Below are positions 1 to 9,840 of a stretch of 60,498 nucleotides of DNA, piece by piece; positions within the stretch are counted from its first letter, which is position 1, and every line of letters starts with the position of its first letter. Location: NCBI GenBank assembly GCA_001931905.2, contig MSJI02000730.1:1-60498 (forward strand), given 5' to 3'. A program made the position numbers and the translations under genes. Source of the DNA: Cladosporium sp. IMV 00045. Lineage: Eukaryota > Ascomycota > Dothideomycetes > Cladosporiales > Cladosporiaceae. The notes under the pieces were generated by a model, which saw only the letters and a program-made list of their open reading frames with translations, was not told the origin of the DNA and did no database searches.

Positions 1-1154
1 TCGTTGAAGGAAGCCTTCGAAGCGGCGAGCTTGCCGCGGTAGTGATCGAGGGAGGGGTTGACGGAGAATTCGTTGTATGAGCTGCCGTAACGGAAGTGCA
101 GGCCGGCGGAGATGGAGAAGTCGGCCTTGAGCGCAACAGACAGCTGGTTGAGGAGACCTTCTCTGGCGGGAGAAGCGTGGGTCACGAGCACACGAGTTTC
201 TGTAGGGTCGTAAACGCGGTTCGCAGTGTCGATGAGCTCGCCAATCTGCAAGACAGTAGTCCACATGGTGCCCTGGCCACCAGCGATGGTCGTGCGGCCT
301 TCGCCGTTGTCAAAGAGCTTGTGCATAACCACCGCGCCACCAAGACCGAGTAAGCGGAGCTTCACACCACCAACATCCAGTAACCTTGAGTGGGACTCGT
401 CGATGACGTGCAGGTTGTCGATCTTGTACTCGCCAGAGCGCAGCTTCTCCAGGACTGATACATCCTCGCAGGCTCCCCAAACGGTGTATACGGGCACTTC
501 AAGCTTGTAGGTTTTGTTGAGGAATTGAGGGAGCTCGGAGAGGGGAAGGTGATCTCTGAGGAAGCGGTCCTTGACAGACTGCTGAGGGGCGGCGCGGGTA
601 ATTTCGGTCTTGACGGGTTCGGTGAGGAGGGGGGAGTATTGCGCAACGTGTTTGAGGGTCCTGTCGAGCTGTGTTAGTGTCGGAACATGTTGAAGTGATA
701 GACTGAGTTAGACGGACTTCTCGGCAATGCGCTCTATCGAGGTCTCATCGTAGAAGCCAAAGTCACCGGTGTGGATGATGTAGTCGGCTTTGGCGTTGCG
801 CGCGAGGTCGTTGAGCTGACGCAGGTGTCCTGGAGGGATGGTAAGCGACTGGTGACATTGATGTGGCGAGGGAATGCGCACCTCTGACATCTGCGATACA
901 GAGCACGCGAGCATGGCCGACCTGCTGCACGCGGCCCTGGTTTGGGTCGAGAGGCCTGGCGCCGGGGACGGGGCCAGAAGGAGCGGGAGCGCCGTTGGGG
1001 ATGTATGCTTGCGAGTAGGCGCGCGGCTGGGAGGGAGGTTGCTGAATTGAAGAGGGATGTTAGTCGAGGTCCAATGCGGGTAGTGGTATGATTGAAGAGA
1101 TGGATTGAAGCTGCAGTGGGTATACCGCAGACGACAAGCACGTACAGCAGCCAT
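1..1154 (-). CDS. DUF2433-family metallophosphoesterase (3' end beyond window)
   Basis: Calcineurin-like phosphoesterase of the fungal DUF2433 (PF10360) type; substrate unknown. I read four coding exons on the minus strand: 1154-1146, 1041-882, 829-718 and 660 to beyond base 1. The splice phases agree throughout. Intron 1 starts GTACGT and ends TTCAG after a CTAAC branch point. The first coding exon is only 9 nt (MAA). Exon 2 ends in the first metal motif (RVLCIADVRG); exon 3 carries HLRQLNDLARNAKADYIIHT followed by GDFGFYD. The last exon has WGACEDVSVLEKL where ordinary phosphoesterases have GNH[ED], then LVTHASPAREG as the later metal-binding His motif. The C-terminus is outside the window. 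Divergent from the BCKDHB gene. The family call is firm; the biological role is unknown. Confidence 0.85.
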
Positions 1155-2082
1155 GAGATCGGTGTCGTGTGGGAAAAGTTTCCGGGGTATCGTGAGAGGG
1201 AAACGAAGGAAAGAGGCGGGAGTGTATCGGAGGTGGTAGTAGTGGTGTCGTGTGATTTGTCGTTGAAGAGGGGAGGATGGGGTGTAGGTGGTGTAGATGT
1301 GGTGGTGGAGAGAGAAAGTGTGGATCAAAGCCAGGAATCAACAGACAGACAGAGGCAAGGAGATGATGGCAGACAGATGGGGGAGCTGTCGCTGTTGCTG
1401 CTGCTCGTTTCCCGCTGCAATTGGCTGGCTGATGCTGCTAACGCTCGGAGGTGACTATAAGGCAGGAATATCAGGCAGCAATCAATACTATGCTACCGAT
1501 ACTCTTCCTATACCTCTCACTCACCATTCTCTCGAGGCTCACTCTCATTGATGCTCCTATCAATCTACTCTCTCTATATCAAGAATTGTTGGCATCTTCC
1601 CTGCTATCTTGGATCACTGGCCAAGCTCCTTCCATATCTGGCTGACATGAGCCGCAATGCGGCGTTGTTACTTGCAACCACCAGAGCCAACCAGCTATCT
1701 AACAAGTCGGCTAGTGAGCTGCGAGAGTGATGCCCGACTATTTTACTTCACTTCACTTCACTTCATATACATTCCACACGTGACCATCATGTGAGCTCGT
1801 GGCACTTCACTCTTTCTCACCCTGCACCCTGCATGTCATCGCGCGTGTGCGGCTCAAGTCCACGCGCCTGCACCTTAAACCCAATCTCTTACTCCTCGGT
1901 TAGGTGTCTCGAATGCTGCGGCTTAAGGAAGGGAAAGCCGATCACAACCGCTCACAAACAACTCTCTTGAACCACACTTCATCCTCTCGGTACCTTGTAA
2001 GTAACTCTGCGCTCGTCTTAGATGTTCAATTCAACTAGACAATTCATGCTGTAATGCTCCCTCCTCCAATTCCTCCTCAATC
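1155..2082. other. Intergenic region between divergent genes
   Basis: No convincing coding frame. It should hold the promoters and leaders of the DUF2433 and BCKDHB genes. A (ACTTC)4 microsatellite lies at 1745-1764, and a CT-rich tract precedes the BCKDHB start. A GTAAGT at about 1998 could be the donor of a 5'-UTR intron. Confidence 0.6.
1745..1764. repeat. (ACTTC)4 microsatellite
   Basis: Four perfect tandem copies of ACTTC in the intergenic region upstream of the BCKDHB-like gene. No function is implied. Confidence 0.85.
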
Positions 2083-3285
2083 ATGATCCGCTCCATTGCG
2101 CGGCCATCGACAACCCCTCGCTTCATCATCACCTGTGCCAATCCACCCATCCAACATGCACGCCGTGCCTACGCCTCACATCCAGCCAAAGCCCGTCTGA
2201 ACGTTCCCACCGACTTCAGCACCACTCAAGTCCTCTCCCACACATCCAAAGACGCCCTTTCAAATCCAGAACTCTCCCATCAAGCCCGCAATGGCACCAC
2301 ATCGAGACAAAACCTCTTTCAAGCCATCAACTCCGCCCTCTCGCACGCCCTCCGTTCCGACAACCGCGTACTCCTCTTCGGCGAAGACGTCGCCTTCGGT
2401 GGCGTCTTCCGCTGCTCCATGAACCTCGCCAACGAATTCGGCGAGGACCGCGTCTTCAACACCCCATTGACCGAGCAAGGCATTGCCGGCTTCGCCATCG
2501 GCGCAGCAATGGAAGGCATGCGGCCCATCGCCGAAATCCAATTCGCAGACTACGTCTACCCAGCCTTCGACCAAATCGTCAACGAAGCCGCCAAAATCCG
2601 CTACCGCGCCGGCGTCAACGCCGACAAGCAGAGCTGCGGCGGCCTCGTCGTGCGAATGCCCGCCGGTGGCGTCGGCCACGGAGCCCTCTACCACTCCCAA
2701 TCGCCCGAGTCCCTCTTCACGCACATCCCCGGCGTGCGCGTCGTGGTGCCCCGCTCGCCTTCTCAGGCCAAAGGCCTCCTCCTCGCTGCGGTGCAGTGCA
2801 ACGATCCCGTCGTCTTCCTCGAGCCCAAAATCCTCTACCGCGCCGCTGTCGAGCACGTCCCCGCCGAGGCCTACACGCTGCCTCTAAGCAAAGCGGAAGT
2901 CCTCAAACAGGGCAAAGACGTCACCATCGTCTCCTACGGCACGCCGCTCTACACCTGCTCCTCGGCCATTGCTGCCGCGGAGCGAGACTTCAAGTGCAGC
3001 GTCGAGCTCATCGATCTCAGAACCATCTACCCTTGGGACCGCGAGACGGTCATGAACTCCGTAAACAAGACCGGCAGGCTGGTCGTCGTTCACGAGAGTA
3101 TGGTGAACGCGGGCGTCGGCGCCGAGGTCGCCGCGACGGTGCAGGAAGGTTGTTTCCTGCGTCTAGAGGCCCCTGTTCAGAGAGTGGCGGGCTGGAGCAC
3201 GCATCCCGGTCTCGCTTATGAGAAATTCAACGTTCCTGATGTGGCGAGGATTTATGATGCTGTTAGGGCGGCGTTGGAGTATTAG
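2083..3285 (+). CDS. BCKDHB: 2-oxoisovalerate dehydrogenase E1 subunit beta, mitochondrial
   Basis: Beta subunit of the branched-chain 2-oxo acid dehydrogenase E1 component. It works with E1-alpha in thiamine-diphosphate-dependent decarboxylation of the keto acids of Val, Leu and Ile in the mitochondrial matrix. Single exon, 400 aa, stop TAG. The N-terminus is basic and Ser/Ala-rich (MIRSIARPSTTPRF), fitting a mitochondrial presequence. The mature domain begins near residue 77 (NLFQAINSALSHAL) and continues with VLLFGEDVAFGGVFRCS, FNTPLTEQGIAGFAIGAAM and AEIQFADYVYPAFDQIVNEA. The C-terminal transketolase half has VELIDLRTIYPWD and GRLVVVHE. Length matches the family. GGVFRCS and the invariant Glu in LTEQG favour BCKDH over the pyruvate dehydrogenase beta subunit. 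Confidence 0.95.
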   Translation: MIRSIARPSTTPRFIITCANPPIQHARRAYASHPAKARLNVPTDFSTTQVLSHTSKDALSNPELSHQARNGTTSRQNLFQAINSALSHALRSDNRVLLFGEDVAFGGVFRCSMNLANEFGEDRVFNTPLTEQGIAGFAIGAAMEGMRPIAEIQFADYVYPAFDQIVNEAAKIRYRAGVNADKQSCGGLVVRMPAGGVGHGALYHSQSPESLFTHIPGVRVVVPRSPSQAKGLLLAAVQCNDPVVFLEPKILYRAAVEHVPAEAYTLPLSKAEVLKQGKDVTIVSYGTPLYTCSSAIAAAERDFKCSVELIDLRTIYPWDRETVMNSVNKTGRLVVVHESMVNAGVGAEVAATVQEGCFLRLEAPVQRVAGWSTHPGLAYEKFNVPDVARIYDAVRAALEY

Positions 3286-4002
3286 ATCCGACGAAATGGT
3301 ATGAAATGATGAAATTTAATGGTAAAACAATATGACCATATTTCTTCCATCTTCTCTTCTGCCCATGTCCTCCTCTGCGCGCCGAACCTGTAACCAGGAG
3401 GGCCACCATTTCACGACCAAGTATTCGCAGAAGATCATATTCGATTCTAATCTACAAGACTATCTGTCCATTGCCAACGCGAAATCCAAAATTACCGTGA
3501 TCTTAGCAAACGTAGTGCTCGATGTTATCTGAATCTTTAACGAGAAACGATCCCATCAATCACATGGCTTCTCAACAAAACAAACAGTCACGCTTTCGTT
3601 TCTCTCGAATCACTATGAATAGAAAAAGTAGGCTTCATTTGGCTACGTAGGTATGAACGTGCGAGCGTGCGCGAGTAATTCAGCAAGGGCTGAGTATTAG
3701 TCACCGGAAATTGAATCCAAAAATCGTGATCGAGATTCTTACAGCTTTGCTAGGCTTCTCGTACAATCGATCATCTTGACGTCGAGGTAATTGAGAATAT
3801 GATGTATCTAAATTCACCGTCTGATCGCAACGGACTCAATGGGTCGTAAATTGTTGCTTTCTCTACGAAGACCAATGTAATGGCATCATATAGATACAAG
3901 TCTTGATCATTTCATTCAAAACACACATGAAGTATTCATCGGTTCTGTGAATTATGCCGTAGTAGCAAAAGAGGACGTATGGTGAAGTAACCAAAACAAA
4001 AA
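3286..4002. other. Intergenic, 3' of BCKDHB
   Basis: AT-richer than its flanks, with no coding frame I can support. It probably contains the BCKDHB 3' UTR. The T-run that should end tRNA transcription lies at 3998-4002 (five A residues on the plus strand). Confidence 0.6.
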
Positions 4003-4084
4003 TGGAGAGGTAGGTGATCGAAACCTAGACCTTCCGCATTCTGCTAGATGCAAAGCGGACGCTCTACCACTGAGCTACATCCCC
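4003..4084 (-). tRNA. tRNA-Ala (anticodon TGC) with a 10-nt intron
   Basis: The minus strand folds as a full cloverleaf. The acceptor is GGGGATG against CCTCTCC with discriminator A. The D arm is GCTC-AGTGGTA-GAGC, the anticodon arm TCCGC-TTTGCAT-GCGGA and the T arm TAGGT-TTCGATC-ACCTA. A 10-nt intron (TCTAGCAGAA, plus-strand 4039-4048) sits at the usual place, one base 3' of the anticodon. The acceptor contains a G3:U70 pair, the classical alanine identity element, so TGC and G3:U70 agree. Position 6-67 is a U-C mismatch. CCA is not encoded. A T5 run follows directly, a good RNA polymerase III terminator. Confidence 0.93.
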
Positions 4085-4771
4085 AAGAGAGAGTGGAGAA
4101 GCTCAGATCTTAATCAAATATATAGATAACATCATGCCATCCCGCGAGATCTAAGCCAGTTCCCTGGACTTCACTTGTGCGAATCGTGTAACAATCACAA
4201 GATGCTGTTCTGATGACGACCTTACATATGATGCATTTATGAACCGGCAGACGTGTTGCTACTGGAATTACGAGGGGTTGCCCGCGTTCACGACAGCTCG
4301 GACAAATGGATGATCGTGGTAGGCCGTGCAACACTTCCATCTCACGGAGATGGTGTGGAAAGAAACCAAGATGGCCGCCGACGCGATGGACGTCGCATAC
4401 CACGAACACCGTGTCACGCATCGCTTTTCAAAAATCTGTTAGCTGAAATCGATTGATACGGAGGCTCGTTCGGTCTGACAGCATGATCCGGCTTGCAGTG
4501 GCTGAATGGTCACCTCAAAAACATGGCCACATTCCAATGCTCTGGACTGGCAACGGAGCCGCATACCACGGCAGCCCTGGGACCACAACATCATGTGGGA
4601 GCCATCGGTCTGGACACAATGCCGGTCGCAAGATCAATATCATCAATCCACTGTTTCGACCCAACCCGGATCAATTAGCATGCAGGCGTTTCTCTGGACG
4701 GTCAACGGATACGAGTTCTTCACGCGCCCATCATCAAACTTGAGTATGCATAGATTCTGGAAGCTGGCGAT
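4085..4771. other. Intergenic or 5' region of the membrane-protein gene
   Basis: Several short overlapping reading frames, none resembling a known protein. It may hold promoter, leader or an unrecognised upstream exon of the gene that starts at 4772. Confidence 0.5.
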
Positions 4772-7700
4772 ATGAGACATCTCCAAGCGCATCAGTCAGG
4801 CCAGTGGTCTCTGCGACGCGTTGCGGTCATGAAGCGACAAGCCGCCGCGAATCCAATCGAAGCTGGATCTGCATCTGCGCCTGCATCAGCCGCCACTGCT
4901 GGAGCGAGTTCGACATCTCTGTACCTCGGAGTGGGAATTGGTGTTGGAGGCGCGATCTTGATCGCCTGCATCGTTGTGATCGTCCAGATCGCGCGCAAGC
5001 GAGCGGAACACAAGAGAGCGCTGGCGGAACTGGAGCAAGGCCATGCGGTGCAAGTCGCGCAGACTCAAAATGCGCACTGCGACGTTCCGCGACCAATCAG
5101 TTTTGCGCGCGCCGGGAGGCTGATTTCCATTCATGGGAAAGGTGGTTGGGGCGCGTTGGGGTCAAATGAGGAGGTCAATGAGCCTGAGCGTGCCGGCGGT
5201 CATCCGATGCGGAAACGAAATTCTTATGTCTCCCTGCCGAAACGGATCAAGCAGCAGGGAATCCCGCTCAAGCGACTGAAGTATTTGTCGGCCATTATTG
5301 AGAGCCCGAGTAGTCGCTCTGTTCACTCGCCTACACCGGAGATTCAGGCATTACCGGAGTTGCTACCATCTTCGAAGGGCCGCAAACGGGCTGCGACAAT
5401 AAGCCCGAAAGTGCCAGACCATGGGAATTCTCAAGCTGGTGATGTGTTCGTCGGACCATCAAGTCCTAAACCAAACATTCTACCTTCATTCGCCATACGC
5501 TCGCCTGGAAGATACGGCGCGACGTTTGTCGAGGAAAGCCCAAAAGCCAAACGATCCCATTCAATCAGCGCTTTGGTCCACCCAACACCAGACAACGACG
5601 TTTTCGGACCCGTAGGCGGCAATGTAAGACCACCAATGCATGCTCGTTCCATCAGCCTCGGTGCACATAGAGCGGCCAGTCAACCACCTTCCGGCCCTGT
5701 ACCGCCTTTACCTGTCATTGCACCTCATCATGCACAGACGATCACTGCTCGGAATGGATTCAACTTTTCGAGAATGTCTTGTTCCAGTCAAGAATCGGCA
5801 GGAAGCTCTGTTCTCATCACAAGTCCGATCTTGCGCGGACCGGATGAGTGCATACCATCGCCAAGCTTGGAGCAATTGGTTGCTGCGGATGACAGTGCGT
5901 CTCTGAAGACGGTATCGCAGAGACAGTGGCAAAACCCTCTTATCGCGGGACCGCGGCCCATACCAGATACTTCGCCTACCGTACCAGCCTGCGCCATGGG
6001 GCATCATCATAAGTCTTCCGTCCGCAGTAACGTCGCTCGCTACAGCGGAGATAGTGAACTGAGTCGCCAGTTATCTACGACCAGTTTCAACTCATCTCTG
6101 GACAACGACAGAACCAACCGCCTATCAATACCAAGGCTAGGCACAGCGGACCGGGTTAGCATTCGCAGCGTTTCCTCTATGAACTCATTGAAGAGTGACT
6201 CTGGTGTCAAAAAAATCAACACCCCACGCAAAGTATCGCGATGTTCAACGACAGTCTCCGAGAACGGATCACCTGCCGAGAGACCAAGGGCGAGTGTCTT
6301 GCGAGATATTAGCGGAAATGCAGGTACACCTAGCCGACAAGCGTCCAACGCAACTCAAGATTCTTCTCGAAGCAGTAACGGCAATCCATTCCAATGGGAC
6401 AGCGCGCCGCTACAAAAACCTTCAGCGCTGAAAGGTAGTCCAAATGCACGCAAAGGCCACAGAAGGCAGAACTGCGTACGCATATCGACGCTCACGCCAC
6501 AGGTTCTGGGACCGCCACCCAGCAGACCCACAAGTCCCAGTATCATGCATGGTATCGAGGAAGAGCCGTCAGAAGCTGGCTGTGAAAATCCAATGGGAGG
6601 TTTGCCTTTCGTGTCAAACCAGTCTCGTCTATCTCGTCCTCCAAGCGCCTCCGTCTTCGCACCGCATCTACGCATCTCCACTCTTCGTGCATCTCTGACT
6701 TCGACGTCTCCTACCTTGAACACCTGGACGACTTTCCAAGAACACGGACTGCCCTCTCAGCCGTCTGACTCGATGCTTTCAATATCTGCCTCGCCTGGCA
6801 CGATCGGCACTCGACCTGCATCCAGAAAATCTGGCCGGTCGTCGAACTATAGCATTCCATCCTTCCCTAGCCCGAGTAAAACAACCGTGACCGCCGTGCA
6901 GCGAGACCAGCCCGTTCCCGAATTCTACTTCACTCGCCCTTCGACAGATGAGCCGACTTTTGACTTTGGCTGGGAGCGTGATCCTTCTGAACAAGACAGA
7001 CCTCCTGCGTTTAATCTAGACGTCTCAGAGAACGCCGACCTACCTTCAAGTCCACCACTCCCCGTCTCAAAGGTCGACGAGTACGACCCTGCTTGGCCTT
7101 TCCTTACGATTCCGAAGCAAGATGGATCACAGGAGTACGACCCGGCGAGTCCAGCATTTGTAGAGGTAGCGACAGAGCCGAGCCATAGTTCACCATTAGC
7201 CAGCACGGTCACATTCTCAGACGACACGGCGCGCTACAGCAGAGCAACATCCTACCACGATGAGTATCGGCCAGACTCGCCTCCATGCTCACCAAAGAGC
7301 ATGCCGCAGGGCTTTGGAACATTCTCTCCAGCAAGTCTAGACGATGACCACTCCGCTTCTTCCACGCCACGCGCCACGCCCTCGACGAACGAGAAACTGA
7401 CCTCCGCCAACGCGAGCACTATCATGGCTCGGCTGGAATCGCACAAGCGCAAAGTCGACTTCCCTGGCGCACCACTCCTTCCACCGCCCATAGACGACAA
7501 CCCCGTCCCATTCCCGCTAAACACCATTCGAAACCGCTCAGTGTCAACCACGGCACATCTCCAACCCAATCGCCCACCGCCACCACCGCCCACCCTCTCA
7601 CCAGACAACACAGACATCCCGACCGCCCTCCTCCCCGGCCCTCAACACAACCACTCCCCCTCACCCTCCCCACCACCCCACCAACAAACAAGACTCACAT

Positions 7701-8521
7701 CCCCCACCCCCCTCGGCCCACGCACCAAACCCCCCAAACCGCTCTCGAAGCAAATCATCGCCCTGCGCCGCATGAACTCCGAAATGGAACTCGACCCCTC
7801 CCCCTCGCGCCAGAGCAGACGCTACATCCACGGGCTGGCGCGCGAGCCCGCCCCTCTCCTGCCGTGGATTGGCGAGCCGGATCTCGCGGAGAGCAGTACG
7901 ACGGACTTGTTCGATTTCGATTTCCGCGGCGTTGGTGAGCGGGAGGTTGATACGGGTGGGGCGGTGGAGGAGGGCGAGGGCGAGAGTGGGTATATCGGCG
8001 TTAGTGTCCCGACCAGTGCGCTGGATTATGTCGATTTGTCGGATATCGAGCGCAGGCTTGAGGGTGCGTTGGCTGGGTTCGACGTGCCTGCTTGTGTTGA
8101 TGAGCCGATTCGGGAGGAGGGGAGGGCGTCTTTGTCGGCTTGTTCGTCGTCGTCGGTGGCGTGTTGTTCTTCTCCTTCGCCGAATATGCCGCCGCCTTCG
8201 AAGATTTGTCTGTCGGAGAAGGAGAACGAAAAGGGAGGAGATCAAGAAGGAGAAGATGAAGAGGATGACGACGAAGACACCTCCTCCTCCAGCGTATGGG
8301 AAGACGGCGAGAAATTCTGGGAGCGCACCAGCCTAAGCACCATCCCCGGCAGCAGTCCTTCGGACGCTGAGAAGTTGCGAGCCCTGCAGACTCCTCTGGT
8401 GGGATTTTCTGTGAGTGGCAAGACAGGGTTTGGCGAGAGGAGGGGGCGGTTGCAGAGGTCGCCTGGTGTGGTGGCGACGCCGAGGAGTTTGTATGATGCG
8501 GATGGGTTTTTGAGAAGTTAG
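4772..8521 (+). CDS. Large single-pass membrane protein with a long disordered Ser/Pro-rich tail
   Basis: Unrecognised, 1249 aa from the first ATG in one uninterrupted exon. A second ATG at 4829 (MKRQAAANPIE) is an equally good start. An Ala/Ser-rich stretch precedes one clear transmembrane helix at about residues 49-72 (SLYLGVGIGVGGAILIACIV), which is followed by a basic stop-transfer patch (QIARKRAEHKR). No clear signal peptide is visible, so a type III/reverse-anchor topology with a cytoplasmic tail is the simplest reading. The rest is low complexity: many Ser, Pro and Arg residues, SP/TP sites, a Pro run (RPPPPPPTLSP, about residue 940) and an acidic block near the C-terminus (EDEEDDDEDTSSSS). 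Such tails are common in fungal proteins acting at the plasma membrane or wall, but no function can be assigned. Stop is TAG. Confidence 0.8.
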   Translation: MRHLQAHQSGQWSLRRVAVMKRQAAANPIEAGSASAPASAATAGASSTSLYLGVGIGVGGAILIACIVVIVQIARKRAEHKRALAELEQGHAVQVAQTQNAHCDVPRPISFARAGRLISIHGKGGWGALGSNEEVNEPERAGGHPMRKRNSYVSLPKRIKQQGIPLKRLKYLSAIIESPSSRSVHSPTPEIQALPELLPSSKGRKRAATISPKVPDHGNSQAGDVFVGPSSPKPNILPSFAIRSPGRYGATFVEESPKAKRSHSISALVHPTPDNDVFGPVGGNVRPPMHARSISLGAHRAASQPPSGPVPPLPVIAPHHAQTITARNGFNFSRMSCSSQESAGSSVLITSPILRGPDECIPSPSLEQLVAADDSASLKTVSQRQWQNPLIAGPRPIPDTSPTVPACAMGHHHKSSVRSNVARYSGDSELSRQLSTTSFNSSLDNDRTNRLSIPRLGTADRVSIRSVSSMNSLKSDSGVKKINTPRKVSRCSTTVSENGSPAERPRASVLRDISGNAGTPSRQASNATQDSSRSSNGNPFQWDSAPLQKPSALKGSPNARKGHRRQNCVRISTLTPQVLGPPPSRPTSPSIMHGIEEEPSEAGCENPMGGLPFVSNQSRLSRPPSASVFAPHLRISTLRASLTSTSPTLNTWTTFQEHGLPSQPSDSMLSISASPGTIGTRPASRKSGRSSNYSIPSFPSPSKTTVTAVQRDQPVPEFYFTRPSTDEPTFDFGWERDPSEQDRPPAFNLDVSENADLPSSPPLPVSKVDEYDPAWPFLTIPKQDGSQEYDPASPAFVEVATEPSHSSPLASTVTFSDDTARYSRATSYHDEYRPDSPPCSPKSMPQGFGTFSPASLDDDHSASSTPRATPSTNEKLTSANASTIMARLESHKRKVDFPGAPLLPPPIDDNPVPFPLNTIRNRSVSTTAHLQPNRPPPPPPTLSPDNTDIPTALLPGPQHNHSPSPSPPPHQQTRLTSPTPLGPRTKPPKPLSKQIIALRRMNSEMELDPSPSRQSRRYIHGLAREPAPLLPWIGEPDLAESSTTDLFDFDFRGVGEREVDTGGAVEEGEGESGYIGVSVPTSALDYVDLSDIERRLEGALAGFDVPACVDEPIREEGRASLSACSSSSVACCSSPSPNMPPPSKICLSEKENEKGGDQEGEDEEDDDEDTSSSSVWEDGEKFWERTSLSTIPGSSPSDAEKLRALQTPLVGFSVSGKTGFGERRGRLQRSPGVVATPRSLYDADGFLRS

Positions 8522-8911
8522 GTACTTCTTTCTTGGGCGCGTGGAGGGCCTGCCTGGGTAGAGTCTATAGATGATAGTGATAGGCAATCTAGCAGGGTGG
8601 AGATGATGCGAAAACCATGATGTTTTTGAAAAGCTGTCATTTCACTCGTTCTCGGATCGAGAAATTCCCTATTCATCATGAAGTGAGCATCTCCTTTCCA
8701 GGATCGATGCCTTCTAGCAGTACCCTTTCTCACCAGAGAAGGTACCTTCTACATTTACTTGCCCTCAAGCCCCTTTTGTTTTTGAACCCTTTTGTATCCC
8801 ATGTCGCCCGAACCAACCACACGCGCAAGAAATCTTTTTCTTTTGGGTATCATTTTTGCTCATCCAACAAAGCGCAATGCAAGAACCATACCTGCCTCTC
8901 CCCTATCCCAT
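8522..8911. other. Convergent intergenic region
   Basis: Holds the 3' ends of two converging genes. T-rich and C-rich tracts, no coding frame I can support. Confidence 0.6.
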
Positions 8912-9840
8912 TCATCCAGTCTTCTGCCACTTCGCCTCAGCATCCGCACCCTCATCAACATCACCCACCTCATCCGCCCTCCTAACCCTACCAGCTCCCT
9001 CTCCCAGCTGCGCGTTTCCGCCATCCTCCTCATCCTCACCACCGATCACCGTAACGCCCTCCGGCATTTTGAAGTTCCCATTCTCGTCCGTAAACTCGTG
9101 CACATTCTCACTTGTAATCCAGCCCGTGGCACCGGGAGCCGTCTCGTCAAATCCCGCCTCGCCTCCCTCCTCATCGCTATCATCCTCCGCCGCGGGATCG
9201 GGGTTCAGCTCCTGACAATCGCCAATGGCCATGTACAGCGCGAAGCTGGGATCGGACTGGCGCGCTGCTGCTGCGTTGCCGTTGCCGTTGGTCTGGTTTT
9301 CCGCGGGCGCCGCGGATGCGATAATCTGCGAGGGTGTGAGGCGGATTTGCAGGTGCTCGATGTCCTCGTCCGGCACGACGTTAGAGTCGGACAGGTTCAG
9401 CTCGAGCAGGACGGCGGCGCCGACTTGCGCGTGCACGGTGATGGTCGGGTAGGTGATGCGCGCGCCTTTGTTGGTCGTGGGGGACCAGAGGGTCAGGTGC
9501 CTGGTGGGAATTGAGTTAGTTGGTCTGTGAGGTATGTGATGTTTACTTGTGTGGATGAGCTTGCGCCGAGAGCGTACCTTGAAGTCACCCAGACGTCGAT
9601 GTCTTGAATCTCGACCAGGCCTTCCTCGTCGACGGCTGCTTCGTCTGTGGTTGCTACGAGCGCTTTGATCGCTTCCTGAGATTCCAGGTCTTCTTTGCTG
9701 ATTTGGAGCTTGGAGGCTGGCGCTTGGAGGTGTAGGACGGGTTTGCCGACGAAGAAGCTGCCGGGTGTCGATTCATTATGTTCGGAGAGGGGAATGAAGT
9801 CGTCGTGAGAGGGTGCGGTGGTCAGAGTGGTGAGTGACAT
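8912..9840 (-). CDS. ICln/Lot5-family protein (pICln-like regulator)
   Basis: Homologue of the ICln (CLNS1A, Voldacs PF03517) family, PH-like proteins that in animals chaperone Sm proteins before snRNP assembly; fungal members include Lot5-type proteins. Two exons: 9840-9578 and 9500-8912, giving 283 aa. The intron starts GTACGC, has a CTAAC branch point and ends CCACCAG. The join gives VWVTSRHLTLWSPTTNKG, followed by ITYPTITVHAQVGAAVLLEL, the conserved beta-strand core of the PH fold. An acidic segment follows (AAEDDSDEEGGEAG), also typical of ICln, then a Gly/Glu-rich tail. Convergent with the membrane-protein gene. The family call is good; whether it acts on Sm proteins or otherwise in this fungus is not shown. 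Confidence 0.8.

Noticed and set aside
2260..2856. 198-codon antisense frame opposite BCKDHB, and similar long frames opposite or within other genes (for example 7661-8245, 15718-16188, 25316-26197)
   Set aside because: These are shadows of GC-biased codon usage in the real genes; none has a recognisable domain.
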